Assembly (NCBI GenBank): GCA_944323345.1 | Contig: CALUSC010000001.1 | Location: 62,001-126,000, forward strand | From: an uncultured Bacteroidales bacterium | GTDB lineage: Bacteria; Bacteroidota; Bacteroidia; Bacteroidales; UBA932 | Reading direction: 5' to 3' | DNA length: 64,000 nt | Shown here: piece after piece, positions 27,624 to 35,697 of the stretch | Layout of the letters: each line of letters begins with the position of its first letter | Numbering within the stretch: position 1 is the stretch's first letter | Program-made: the position numbers and the translations under genes | Notes under the pieces: generated by a model | The model's database searches: none | The model's input: only the letters and a program-made list of their open reading frames with translations | What the model was told of the DNA's origin: nothing

Positions 27624-29201
27624 ATGAAAAAGATATATTCTGTGATCATGATTGCGGCAACGATGATGTTTGCCGCTGCCGCATGTACGGATTCGTTCGC
27701 AGAAGAAAACGAGACCGACAATACCGAACAGACGGATCCGGATCCTGACCCGGAACCAGAGCCGGAGCCCGAACCTGAACCAGAGCCTGTCGGACCAGAC
27801 CGCAACGGTGACGGCATCATCAAGATTCTTGCTATCGGAAACAGTTTTTCCCAGGATGCGGTGGAACAGTATCTTTGGGAGCTTTTCGATGCTGCAGGCT
27901 TCGATGCCATGATAGGCAATCTCTATATCGGCGGCTGCACTCTCGAGAGGCATTACAAGAACATGAACAGCGGGGAGGCGGCTTACGCTTACAGGAAAAT
28001 CGTCGACGGTGTCAAGACAGAGCGGGCCAATACATCTCTGCTGACCGGCATAACAGATGAAGACTGGGACTATATCAGTCTGCAGCAGGCGAGCGGCAGT
28101 TCCGGAATATATGATACTTATACTCCTTATCTTCCGGGCCTTATCGAATATGTCGAGGAAAATGCCGTAAATCCTAATATGGAAGTGGTATTCCATCAGA
28201 CCTGGGCTTATGCCTCCAACTCTGACCATGGTGAATTCCCTAAATATGACAGCGATCAGATGACCATGTACAATGCCATTATGGATGCGGTACAGAAAGC
28301 TGCCGCAGATAATGATATCGAGATTGTCATCCCGTCCGGAACTGCGGTCCAGAACGGCAGGAATTCCTTTATCGGCGATGCCTTCAACCGCGACGGATAT
28401 CATCTGGAGGTGAATTACGGCCGCTATACGGCAGCATGTGCGTGGTTCGAGAAGATTTCCGGCATGAGCGTAGTCGGGAATGCGTATTATCCTGGGACCG
28501 TGGACAAGGCCTATGCGGACGTTGCACAGAATGCGGCTCATTTTGCCGTACTGGAGCCGTATTCAGTGAATCTTATGACCGATTTCCAGTCGCCTGAGAT
28601 AACTTCTGACGGAAAAACTCCTGTTTACATCGATTTCGGTTCGAGCAAGGCTACTTCATGGAACAATGTCATGGTTTACGAAATTTCCGACAAGCCGTTG
28701 TCTCTAAAGGACGAGAACGGGGACTATACCGCGATCACTATTTCATCCATGAGCGGTTTCACCGGTATGAACAACGGTGTGGGAACGGAGCCTGACGGTC
28801 AGGATATGGTTGCGGGAGGCATTACCTGGCTCAGGGATGCCTGGGTAGACGGTATTGTCGTTGCGGGTACTAAGGGACAGGGCGATACTGACCCGGCATC
28901 GATTACATTGTCAGGACTTGATCCAGGTACTGCATACGATTTCAGCATTCTGGCTGTAAGATACAACGGAAGTGCAGACGCTCGTATTACTCGTTTTACT
29001 GTTTCAGGAGCTTCTGTTTCAGAACCCGTAGAAATCAAGCCGGGCATGAAGTCCTGGACAGGAACCGACCTTGACAAGCATGTGGCTGTATTCAACGATG
29101 TCATGCCGGCTTCTGACGGAACCGTTACAATTTCCGTTACCGGTATCGATACAGGATCTGCTGCTGACGGGAATATCAACGCCATGCGTATTTCGATGTA
29201 G
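27624..29201 (+). CDS. DUF4886/SGNH-type lipoprotein with C-terminal beta-sandwich
   Basis: A 525-residue lipoprotein. The ATG at 27624 follows promoter E and gives a signal peptide with lipobox AAAC. A linker of repeated Asp-Pro and Glu-Pro (about residues 40-60) leads to an SGNH-like hydrolase domain: LAIGNSFSQDA holds the likely nucleophile Ser, and RDGYHLEVNYGRY the likely Asp-His pair. This matches DUF4886, found in Bacteroidota glycan loci and suspected to be esterases. The C-terminal 170 residues are a fibronectin-like sandwich (YIDFGSSKATSWNNV, ITLSGLDPGTAYDFSI). It may remove acyl groups from glycans; substrate unknown. Confidence 0.82.
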   Translation: MKKIYSVIMIAATMMFAAAACTDSFAEENETDNTEQTDPDPDPEPEPEPEPEPEPVGPDRNGDGIIKILAIGNSFSQDAVEQYLWELFDAAGFDAMIGNLYIGGCTLERHYKNMNSGEAAYAYRKIVDGVKTERANTSLLTGITDEDWDYISLQQASGSSGIYDTYTPYLPGLIEYVEENAVNPNMEVVFHQTWAYASNSDHGEFPKYDSDQMTMYNAIMDAVQKAAADNDIEIVIPSGTAVQNGRNSFIGDAFNRDGYHLEVNYGRYTAACAWFEKISGMSVVGNAYYPGTVDKAYADVAQNAAHFAVLEPYSVNLMTDFQSPEITSDGKTPVYIDFGSSKATSWNNVMVYEISDKPLSLKDENGDYTAITISSMSGFTGMNNGVGTEPDGQDMVAGGITWLRDAWVDGIVVAGTKGQGDTDPASITLSGLDPGTAYDFSILAVRYNGSADARITRFTVSGASVSEPVEIKPGMKSWTGTDLDKHVAVFNDVMPASDGTVTISVTGIDTGSAADGNINAMRISM

Positions 29202-29246
29202 GCGGGATACCGAAGGTTGGCTGTAAAGGAGACTTTCCTTGTCATG

Positions 29247-29300
29247 CCGGAAAAGATAGGGGGTGGGTCAAAGGTCTGACCCACCCCCTATCTTTTCCGG
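29247..29300. terminator. Bidirectional terminator with a 24-bp perfect stem
   Basis: A perfect 24-bp inverted repeat (29247-29270 and 29277-29300) with a 6-nt loop lies between the convergent DUF4886 and TlpA-type genes. A run of A residues on one arm and T residues on the other lets it act on both strands. The stem is unusually long for a terminator. Confidence 0.85.
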
Positions 29301-29310
29301 TTGTCTTATG

Positions 29311-30906
29311 TCAAATATTCGCTTCCACGTATTCCCGTATTTCATCAGTGCCTGGATTTACGGAGACAATGGTTCCGGTTCTGTCGACCAGAACGATCAT
29401 TCCTCCACTCTTGCCTGCCCCGTATTTTTGCCAGATCATTCCGGCGTCATTGAGTTCCACGAGATTCAGCCATTTGTAGCCGTCTTTTGAAATGGCGGCT
29501 GCCATTGCATCCGTATTCTGATTTTCCCTGGCTATTCCTACTACAGTGAATCCTTTGTCCTTGTATTTGTCATAAATAGGAATGATAGCTTTGCTATGTC
29601 TGCGGCAAGGTCCGCACCACGATGCCCACAGGTCGATTACAGCGATTTTTCCGTCTATCTCTTCAGACAGGACATGTTCAGTTCCGTTGATGTCCGGAGC
29701 AGAGAAATCGATGAATTTTCCTCCCGGCCTGATGCTTTCTGATGCTATCATACTGGTTATCTCCTCTGTAAACGGATGTTCAGGATACAGTCCGGCATAG
29801 GTTGTCTCGAAGATATCTTTGTATTCTTTTCTGAGTTCCTCATCCTCTTCCCAGAAAAACTCGTTGAAAAGAAGGTAGTAACTCACTATCCCTGTATTTT
29901 CCCTGATGTAATCCAGGGTACGCTGTTTTTTTGCCGTTATAATGCTGTCGCATACTGCCAGATATGCCTTGGCGTCATCCGTATATGCTTCCTTCGATTC
30001 CTGCATGGCATTCAGTTCGTTGATAAGGTCCTGAGGATAGCCTGCATCATGGGCGCTGTCCGAAAGGTGTTCGTATTCCTTGGTAAAGTAATTGCCGTTT
30101 TCAAACAGGCTGTCCGCCCATGCGTTCATTTCGTCTCCAGGTATCATTGAATCCTCCTTTTCCGTGTATTTCCGGTATTCTTTGTTCATTTCGGAAGTGC
30201 AGCGGTTGATTTCCGTAGGCTTGTTGGCTTCGTATGAATATATGGTAAGATCAATGTCCCCTCCGTCTGAAAAAATCGTTTTATCCATCCATGCGCCACG
30301 CACATAGTCATCCCAGCAGAAGATGTCGTAAGCCGTCGCTACATCCGTCCTGAGTTTGTATGAGAATTTTCCGTCCGTTACGGGGATTGAAATATAAGGC
30401 TGCACTCTGCTGTCGCTGTTGGCAGGAGCGAGAATGAGCCTTGACGTATTGGGCCTGTCTACGAGGGTTCCGGTTATGTCGGTAGTATATGCGGTCCTGA
30501 CTTCTTTGACTGGTATTTTCCTGATCCGTTCGTTTCCGCATACAAGATCCGCATACGTTTCATTGTCATCGAGGGTCTCGAATACCAGGGTGAACGGCAT
30601 GGTCATGTTTGCAGGCATGACTGCAGTTCTGGTGCTTCCGTCTTCAGGCTCGTGCAGAAGATTGTATCTTTTTCCGGATGCGGAGCCTTTCAGCCAGATA
30701 TCTGAAGGTATGGTTATTTCATCGCCTTCACGGCCGTAAAGATTTCCCTTGATTACCGTCGCAGTGTCCGTTGCCGCGACTTCATATACGGACATCCATT
30801 CAAGACTGTTTTCCGGCGTGACGCTGAGGGTGCCTTGGTTGCCTGAACATGAAAATGTAGTGATTAATGCCGCTGCGGCTGCGATGAAAGTAAAGATTTT
30901 GTGCAT
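29311..30906 (-). CDS. TlpA-type thioredoxin-fold lipoprotein
   Basis: A 531-residue lipoprotein (start MHKIFTFIAAAAALITTFSC at 30906; longer in-frame starts lack a signal context). Residues of about 30-150 resemble a DUF4369-like N-terminal beta domain, a helical middle follows, and the C-terminal 140 residues are an AhpC/TSA-thioredoxin domain with the redox pair Cys431-Cys434 in WASWCGPC. Such proteins reduce or shuffle disulfides of exported proteins in Bacteroidota, often alongside surface lipoproteins. It is divergent from propeller 5, separated by a 148-nt spacer. Confidence 0.87.
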   Translation of the reverse strand: MHKIFTFIAAAAALITTFSCSGNQGTLSVTPENSLEWMSVYEVAATDTATVIKGNLYGREGDEITIPSDIWLKGSASGKRYNLLHEPEDGSTRTAVMPANMTMPFTLVFETLDDNETYADLVCGNERIRKIPVKEVRTAYTTDITGTLVDRPNTSRLILAPANSDSRVQPYISIPVTDGKFSYKLRTDVATAYDIFCWDDYVRGAWMDKTIFSDGGDIDLTIYSYEANKPTEINRCTSEMNKEYRKYTEKEDSMIPGDEMNAWADSLFENGNYFTKEYEHLSDSAHDAGYPQDLINELNAMQESKEAYTDDAKAYLAVCDSIITAKKQRTLDYIRENTGIVSYYLLFNEFFWEEDEELRKEYKDIFETTYAGLYPEHPFTEEITSMIASESIRPGGKFIDFSAPDINGTEHVLSEEIDGKIAVIDLWASWCGPCRRHSKAIIPIYDKYKDKGFTVVGIARENQNTDAMAAAISKDGYKWLNLVELNDAGMIWQKYGAGKSGGMIVLVDRTGTIVSVNPGTDEIREYVEANI

Positions 30907-31054
30907 GATATAAGGATTTTGTTTATACATGATTCCTGTGAATCCGGAGGTTGAAATTAATATAATTGCCATTGAATCGCAAATATTTCATTAAATTGGT
31001 GTTCATGCATTATTGGCCTGACAAATATTAAGATTATATAAAAATCAGTATATT

Positions 31055-32200
31055 ATGAGATTTTCGGAAATTATGCAAATCCCGTTTATGTGCAGTCTCT
31101 TCCTGCTTTGCGGGTGTTCGGCCGGAGACGACGGAGAAACCGCCGCTGTCACTCTTGCACCTTTGCAGGAAACGGAAGAAACAGAGGATCTTTTCCCTTA
31201 CATGGAAAGACTCGAAACTATAGAAATAGACGATGATGACAGACTCCTGTTTTCCGATGCGGCCAAAATGCTGACAGACAAGGAGGGCCGTATTTTTGTC
31301 CTTGATTATGCCGGAAATCTCGTTGCAATGAATCCGGACGGCACTTTTTTCAGACGCATGGCGAACCGTGGACGCGCTTCGAACGAATATGCCAGTATTA
31401 TGGATATAGCATTGACTGACGATGACCTCATAATCCTTGACGGGCAGAAGGCGAGATTTTTCAGTATTCCGGATCCCGGGCGGAGCAGGTATTCCGACAT
31501 ATCCGTCGAAGCCCCGTGCGATGCTGTAGCTCCGGCAGGTGAGGGCGGAGTATGGCTGTTTTCCGCATTTCCCGCCGATGTCAGGATGGCCGGGCAGACG
31601 GACAGCCCTCTTTTTCTTCTCGATAAAGACGGGAATCATACGTCTTCTTTCATCCCGAGGAAAGACTGTACGTTTTCCATATCCAACATATCGCAGTCAT
31701 GCGGAAATACCTATTATCTGAGACCGCAGGACAACAGGCATGTATTTTACCGCCTTTCGGACGCGGTCCCCGAACCTGCATACAGGATAGATTTCGGGGA
31801 AAAGACGATTCCCGACAGATATTATTACGAGGCGGCAGATGAAGATATCATGAAATACATGACATCGGATTATTACAAACTGCCCATGGAACTGCATGAA
31901 ACTTCTTCACATCTTTATTTTCGTGCGGCAGGGCCGGAGGCATCCGACTGCATGTTCATATATGACAGGGAAACCCACAGAGGGATAAGATGGTCGGATG
32001 CCGCAGGTTCGGTGAATTTCCCTGTACGGATTCTGACTTCGGATTCCGACTGGTTCTATGCCGTATTCCCTGAGACCGTTCCCGGTATCGATGCCCGTGG
32101 CGGTCTCCTGTATGACAGTATCCTGTCCGGACTCGAGTCTGCCGGCAAGGATCCGGCGTCCGGACCGTATATCGTCAGGATTAAATTCCGGAGATTCTGA
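31055..32200 (+). CDS. Six-bladed beta-propeller lipoprotein 5
   Basis: A 381-residue lipoprotein with lipobox CGC-type (LLCGC, near residue 20). The family segment is RGRASNEYASIMDI, with blades such as IFVLDYAGNLVAMNPDG and LIILDGQKARFFS. It resembles propellers 1 and 3. The gene stands alone between the divergent TlpA-type gene and the convergent Rpn gene. The 148-nt spacer upstream is AT-rich, and I could not assign a clear -7/-33 pair there. Confidence 0.78.
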   Translation: MRFSEIMQIPFMCSLFLLCGCSAGDDGETAAVTLAPLQETEETEDLFPYMERLETIEIDDDDRLLFSDAAKMLTDKEGRIFVLDYAGNLVAMNPDGTFFRRMANRGRASNEYASIMDIALTDDDLIILDGQKARFFSIPDPGRSRYSDISVEAPCDAVAPAGEGGVWLFSAFPADVRMAGQTDSPLFLLDKDGNHTSSFIPRKDCTFSISNISQSCGNTYYLRPQDNRHVFYRLSDAVPEPAYRIDFGEKTIPDRYYYEAADEDIMKYMTSDYYKLPMELHETSSHLYFRAAGPEASDCMFIYDRETHRGIRWSDAAGSVNFPVRILTSDSDWFYAVFPETVPGIDARGGLLYDSILSGLESAGKDPASGPYIVRIKFRRF

Positions 32201-32218
32201 ATCTGAAGGTGGGGGATT

Positions 32219-33165
32219 TCAAAGGACTCCGATCTCGTTTTCCGTCATTCCCGTAGCAGCAGCGATAGTTGCTGTCGGTATTCCCTCCTGCTTCAAGGCT
32301 TTCGCTATTGCTATTTTACTTTTGGCTTCACCCTCGGCGAGTCCTTCGGCTTTTCCGGTAGCCATGCCCTCGGCGAGTCCTTCGGCAAACCACTGGTCCT
32401 TTCCGAGCCTGATGGCGGTGTTTATTATGTTCTTCTCGTCGCGTTCGGTAATCATATCGCTTTCGTACTTTAGTTTCTGTTCCTTGTCGAACCTTGCAAT
32501 CTCGCAGGCCCTGAACAGCCGTTCGAACATCTCCGACTTGAGTTCATCCGGAATCCTGTCGAGAGTGCCGACCCTTTTGAGGGAATACAACCACTGTTCC
32601 ATGACGGACCTGCAGTCCTTCAGTTCCCTGTCAAACCTGTTCAGTTCCACGAAGATAAAAAAATAGTTTCATCGGGAACATCGAGAGACACTTTTTCTCT
32701 GAAAGTATATTCAGATATGAATCTGTCCCTCCAGAGCGTATCGGACCTGTCGGCAACTTCGGCACAGCCTCCGAGGAGACAGATGAAAAATACCGGAGGG
32801 ATGTCGTACAGTTGTCCGTCGCCTTTTCTGGACCCGGCGTCATATACCTTTGCAGCATACTCGACACACCGTCTGAAGAGTCTGTCCTGCCGGTAGCACT
32901 GTACTTCGACGATAAAAGTTGTATTGTCAGCCCCGGTGCATCTGAGGTCGAGCCTGACGCTTTTGTTGCTGAGAGCGAACCCCGGTATTTCGGTAGTAGA
33001 GTAGGTAATGTCCGAGACCTTTCTGTGAGGCGGCAGGATGACATTGATGAGATCGATTAGTACATCCTTGTTTCTCTGGTCGCCGAATACGGCCTTGAAT
33101 CCGGCGTCGGAAAGGATGTCGACATAGCGGCGGATTATACTCCGGTTCTGATACTTTACTTCCAT
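32219..33165 (-). pseudogene. Rpn-family PD-(D/E)XK nuclease, frame broken at a slippery site
   Basis: Two minus-strand frames together make one Rpn-type (recombination-promoting nuclease/putative transposase) protein. The first (33165 to stop at 32641) holds the nuclease core: DILSDAGFKAVFGD, then RLDLRCTG...FIVEVQCY with the catalytic D and E-x-Q. It ends ETIFLSSWN. The second (from 32650 to 32219) continues VELNRFDREL, the expected next segment, and ends with a helical tail rich in AEG repeats. The switch occurs at T-TTT-TTA (32656-32662), where a -1 slip would give IFLIFVELNRF, exactly restoring the family sequence. It is either a recoded gene or a one-base loss in a homopolymer. Treated as broken pending proof. 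Confidence 0.75.
32656..32662 (-). other. Candidate -1 frameshift heptamer (U_UUU_UUA)
   Basis: In the reading frame of the upstream nuclease half, the codons TTT TTA are preceded by T, making the classic X_XXY_YYZ heptamer. The zero frame meets a stop 12-15 nt later, and the -1 frame continues for 143 codons. I did not identify a convincing downstream stem-loop. Confidence 0.5.
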
Positions 33166-33228
33166 GAGCAGAAATTTTCCGGCTAAAGTACAGGAATGGG
33201 AAAGGAGAGTCAACAGGTGTCAGCCAAC

Positions 33229-33262
33229 TTTTTACGATTCTTAAAACAGTTTTTACGATTCT
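33229..33262. repeat. Pair of 13-bp direct repeats, 21-bp period
   Basis: TTTTTACGATTCT occurs at 33229-33241 and 33250-33262, spaced by two helical turns, 128 nt upstream of the promoter C -33 box. A 21-22-bp period is typical of LytTR-type regulator sites, but the regulator is unknown. The rest of the spacer to 33389 holds nothing I recognise. Confidence 0.6.
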
Positions 33263-33389
33263 GACGGTTTTTTCTGATTACATAAGTATTGGCACCATGA
33301 CAAGCGGCCATCTGTCGGGACGGCACGCGATAATTCCGTCATGGTTTTCTATCAGGCCTGCTGTATCGGGGAGCGCGGATGATTTTTGA

Positions 33390-33434
33390 TTTGGAAGGGA
33401 TTGTAAAAAACAATATATTTGTGTGCACGTGCAC
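33390..33434 (+). promoter_or_regulatory. Promoter C with LacI-type operator
   Basis: A -33 TTTG (33390-33393), 20 nt, then a -7 TATATTTG (33414-33421). The fully symmetric palindrome GTGCACGTGCAC (33423-33434) starts 1 nt after the -7 box. The leader to the GH3 start at 33491 is about 55 nt. Confidence 0.75.
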
Positions 33435-33490
33435 TAGTGCCGCTGTTTCGGGAAAATCAGTAATTTTAAATAATTTAATAAAACCGGTTT

Positions 33491-35689
33491 ATGAAAAGGA
33501 TATTTTTTCTCAGCCTTATTCTGGCTCTGGCATTGACGGCAGATGCGAAGAAAAAGCAGTCTGTCCCGCCTTACAAGGATCCGTCTCTATCTGTCGAGAC
33601 AAGGGTTGTCGACCTTATGTCGAGGATGACTCTTCACGAGAAGATCGCCCAGCTGAACCAGTACACTCTCGGAAGGAATGACAATGTAAACAATATTGAT
33701 GAAGTCGTCAGCAAGATTCCGAGCGAAGTCGGGTCCCTGATTTATTTCGGTGACGGGGCCGATTTGAGGAATGCCATGCAGAAAAAGGCAATGGAAGAGA
33801 CAAGGCTCGGAATTCCTATTCTCTTCGGTTTCGATGTCATCCACGGTTTCAGGACGGTGTATCCTATTCCTCTGGCTCTGGGTGCGTCATGGAATCCGGA
33901 ACTTGCCGGAGAGGCATGCCGCGTGGCGGCTCAGGAAGCATACGATGCCGGTATCAACTGGACATTCTCTCCGATGGTGGATATCGCGCGTGATGCCCGA
34001 TGGGGAAGAATCGCTGAAGGATACGGAGAAGATCCTTATCTGACCTCGGTGTTCAGCGCAGCTTCCGTGAAAGCCTATCAGGGAGACGATCTTTCACAGC
34101 CCTACAATATCGCTGCCTGTCTGAAACATTATGTCGGCTACGGCGCGTCTGAGGCAGGACGAGATTATGTCCCGACCGAAATCTCCCGCCAGACTTTGTG
34201 GGATACCTATCTTCCATCTTTCGAAGCCGGTGTCAGGGCCGGTGCCGCCACACTTATGAGTTCGTTCAACAATATCAGCGGAATCCCGGGATCTGCAAAT
34301 CATTATACCATGACTGAAGTCCTTAAAGAGAAATGGGGACATGACGGCTTCGTGGTGGCAGACTGGAACGCCGTCGTGCAGCTTGTCAACCAGGGGATGG
34401 CAAAAGACGGAAAGGAAGCAGCCATGTATGCAATCAATGCCGGACTCGACATGGACATGGTAGATAATCTGTATATGGAACATCTTGAAGCTCTTGTGAA
34501 CGAGGGTAAGGTTCCGATGGAAAGGGTAAACGATGCGGTAAGACGCGTGCTGACACTCAAGTTCAGGCTCGGCCTTTTCGAAAATCCATATACGGAAGAA
34601 AAGCCGGAGAATGAAAGGATACTTCTTCCGGCAAGCCTTGAAGTTGCAGAGAGGGCAGCATTGGAATCGATGGTGCTTTTGAAGAACGAGAATAATGTGC
34701 TGCCGTTGAAAAGCGGACAGAAAATAGCCTTGATAGGACCTCTTGCCAGAAATCAGGAGGATCTTCTCGGATCCTGGTTCGGCCGCGGCCGCGCAGAGGA
34801 TGTAATCAGCATTTTCGACGGACTGTCGGAAGAGTCAGGAATTGCGGTCTCGTATGCCGCCGGCTGTGATTTCGACGGTGATGACAAATCTGGATTTCAG
34901 GAGGCCGTAAATGTAGCTTCGCAGGCTGATGTCGTTGTACTTTGTCTCGGAGAAAAACGCAAATGGAGCGGCGAGAATGCGTCCCGTTCCACGATTGCTC
35001 TACCTTCGATTCAGGAAGAACTCCTGGCTGAAATCGTAAAGGCCGGCAAGCCTGTGGTCGTCCTTCTTTCCAACGGCCGTTCTCTCGACCTGACCCGCAT
35101 TTCACCGGCAGCCGATGCCGTACTTGAGATATGGCAGCCGGGTGTAATGGGCGGAAAAGCCGTTGCCGGCATCCTGACTGGGAAATACAATCCTTCAGGC
35201 CGTCTGAACGTGACTTTCCCTTACACTACAGGCCAGATACCTGTATATTATAATCACAGGGAAAGCGGAAGAAGAGGCTCCCAGGGACTTTATCAGGATA
35301 TTCCGAGCACTCCGATGTATGAGTTCGGCTACGGTCTCAGCTATACGACTTATGATTACGGGGAAGTGACGGTGTCTGCGGACCGTTTTACGGCAGAAGA
35401 CAGGATTACGGCTAAGGTGACAGTAACCAATTCCGGCGAGATGGACGGAAAGGAGACTGTCCAGTGGTATATCTGCGATCCTTATTCGACGATCACGCGT
35501 CCGGTCAAGGAACTCAAGTTTTTCGAGAAAAAACTGATTCCGGCAGGAGACTCGCATACTTTCGAATTTGAAATCGATCCGATGAGAGATCTCTCTTTCG
35601 TGAACGGAGAAGGCGAGAGATTCCTCGAACCGGGAGACTATTATATAATAGTGAAGGATCAGAAAGTGAAGATTACCCTTGCCGACTGA
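33491..35689 (+). CDS. bglX: GH3 beta-glucosidase (BglX-like)
   Basis: A 732-residue exported enzyme with signal peptide MKRIFFLSLILALALTADA. It has the full GH3 layout: TIM barrel (FGFDVIHGFRTVYPIPLA, EGYGEDPYL), nucleophile Asp291 in FVVADW, the alpha/beta sandwich (IALIGPLARNQ) with acid/base candidate Glu in GEKRKWSGENASR, and the C-terminal fibronectin-like domain (YEFGYGLSYTTYDY). Length and motifs fit periplasmic BglX-type beta-glucosidases, which cleave terminal beta-glucosyl or xylosyl residues. It is the first gene behind promoter C and lies 8 nt before a GH2 gene. Confidence 0.92.
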   Translation: MKRIFFLSLILALALTADAKKKQSVPPYKDPSLSVETRVVDLMSRMTLHEKIAQLNQYTLGRNDNVNNIDEVVSKIPSEVGSLIYFGDGADLRNAMQKKAMEETRLGIPILFGFDVIHGFRTVYPIPLALGASWNPELAGEACRVAAQEAYDAGINWTFSPMVDIARDARWGRIAEGYGEDPYLTSVFSAASVKAYQGDDLSQPYNIAACLKHYVGYGASEAGRDYVPTEISRQTLWDTYLPSFEAGVRAGAATLMSSFNNISGIPGSANHYTMTEVLKEKWGHDGFVVADWNAVVQLVNQGMAKDGKEAAMYAINAGLDMDMVDNLYMEHLEALVNEGKVPMERVNDAVRRVLTLKFRLGLFENPYTEEKPENERILLPASLEVAERAALESMVLLKNENNVLPLKSGQKIALIGPLARNQEDLLGSWFGRGRAEDVISIFDGLSEESGIAVSYAAGCDFDGDDKSGFQEAVNVASQADVVVLCLGEKRKWSGENASRSTIALPSIQEELLAEIVKAGKPVVVLLSNGRSLDLTRISPAADAVLEIWQPGVMGGKAVAGILTGKYNPSGRLNVTFPYTTGQIPVYYNHRESGRRGSQGLYQDIPSTPMYEFGYGLSYTTYDYGEVTVSADRFTAEDRITAKVTVTNSGEMDGKETVQWYICDPYSTITRPVKELKFFEKKLIPAGDSHTFEFEIDPMRDLSFVNGEGERFLEPGDYYIIVKDQKVKITLAD

Positions 35690-35697
35690 TGTAAAAT

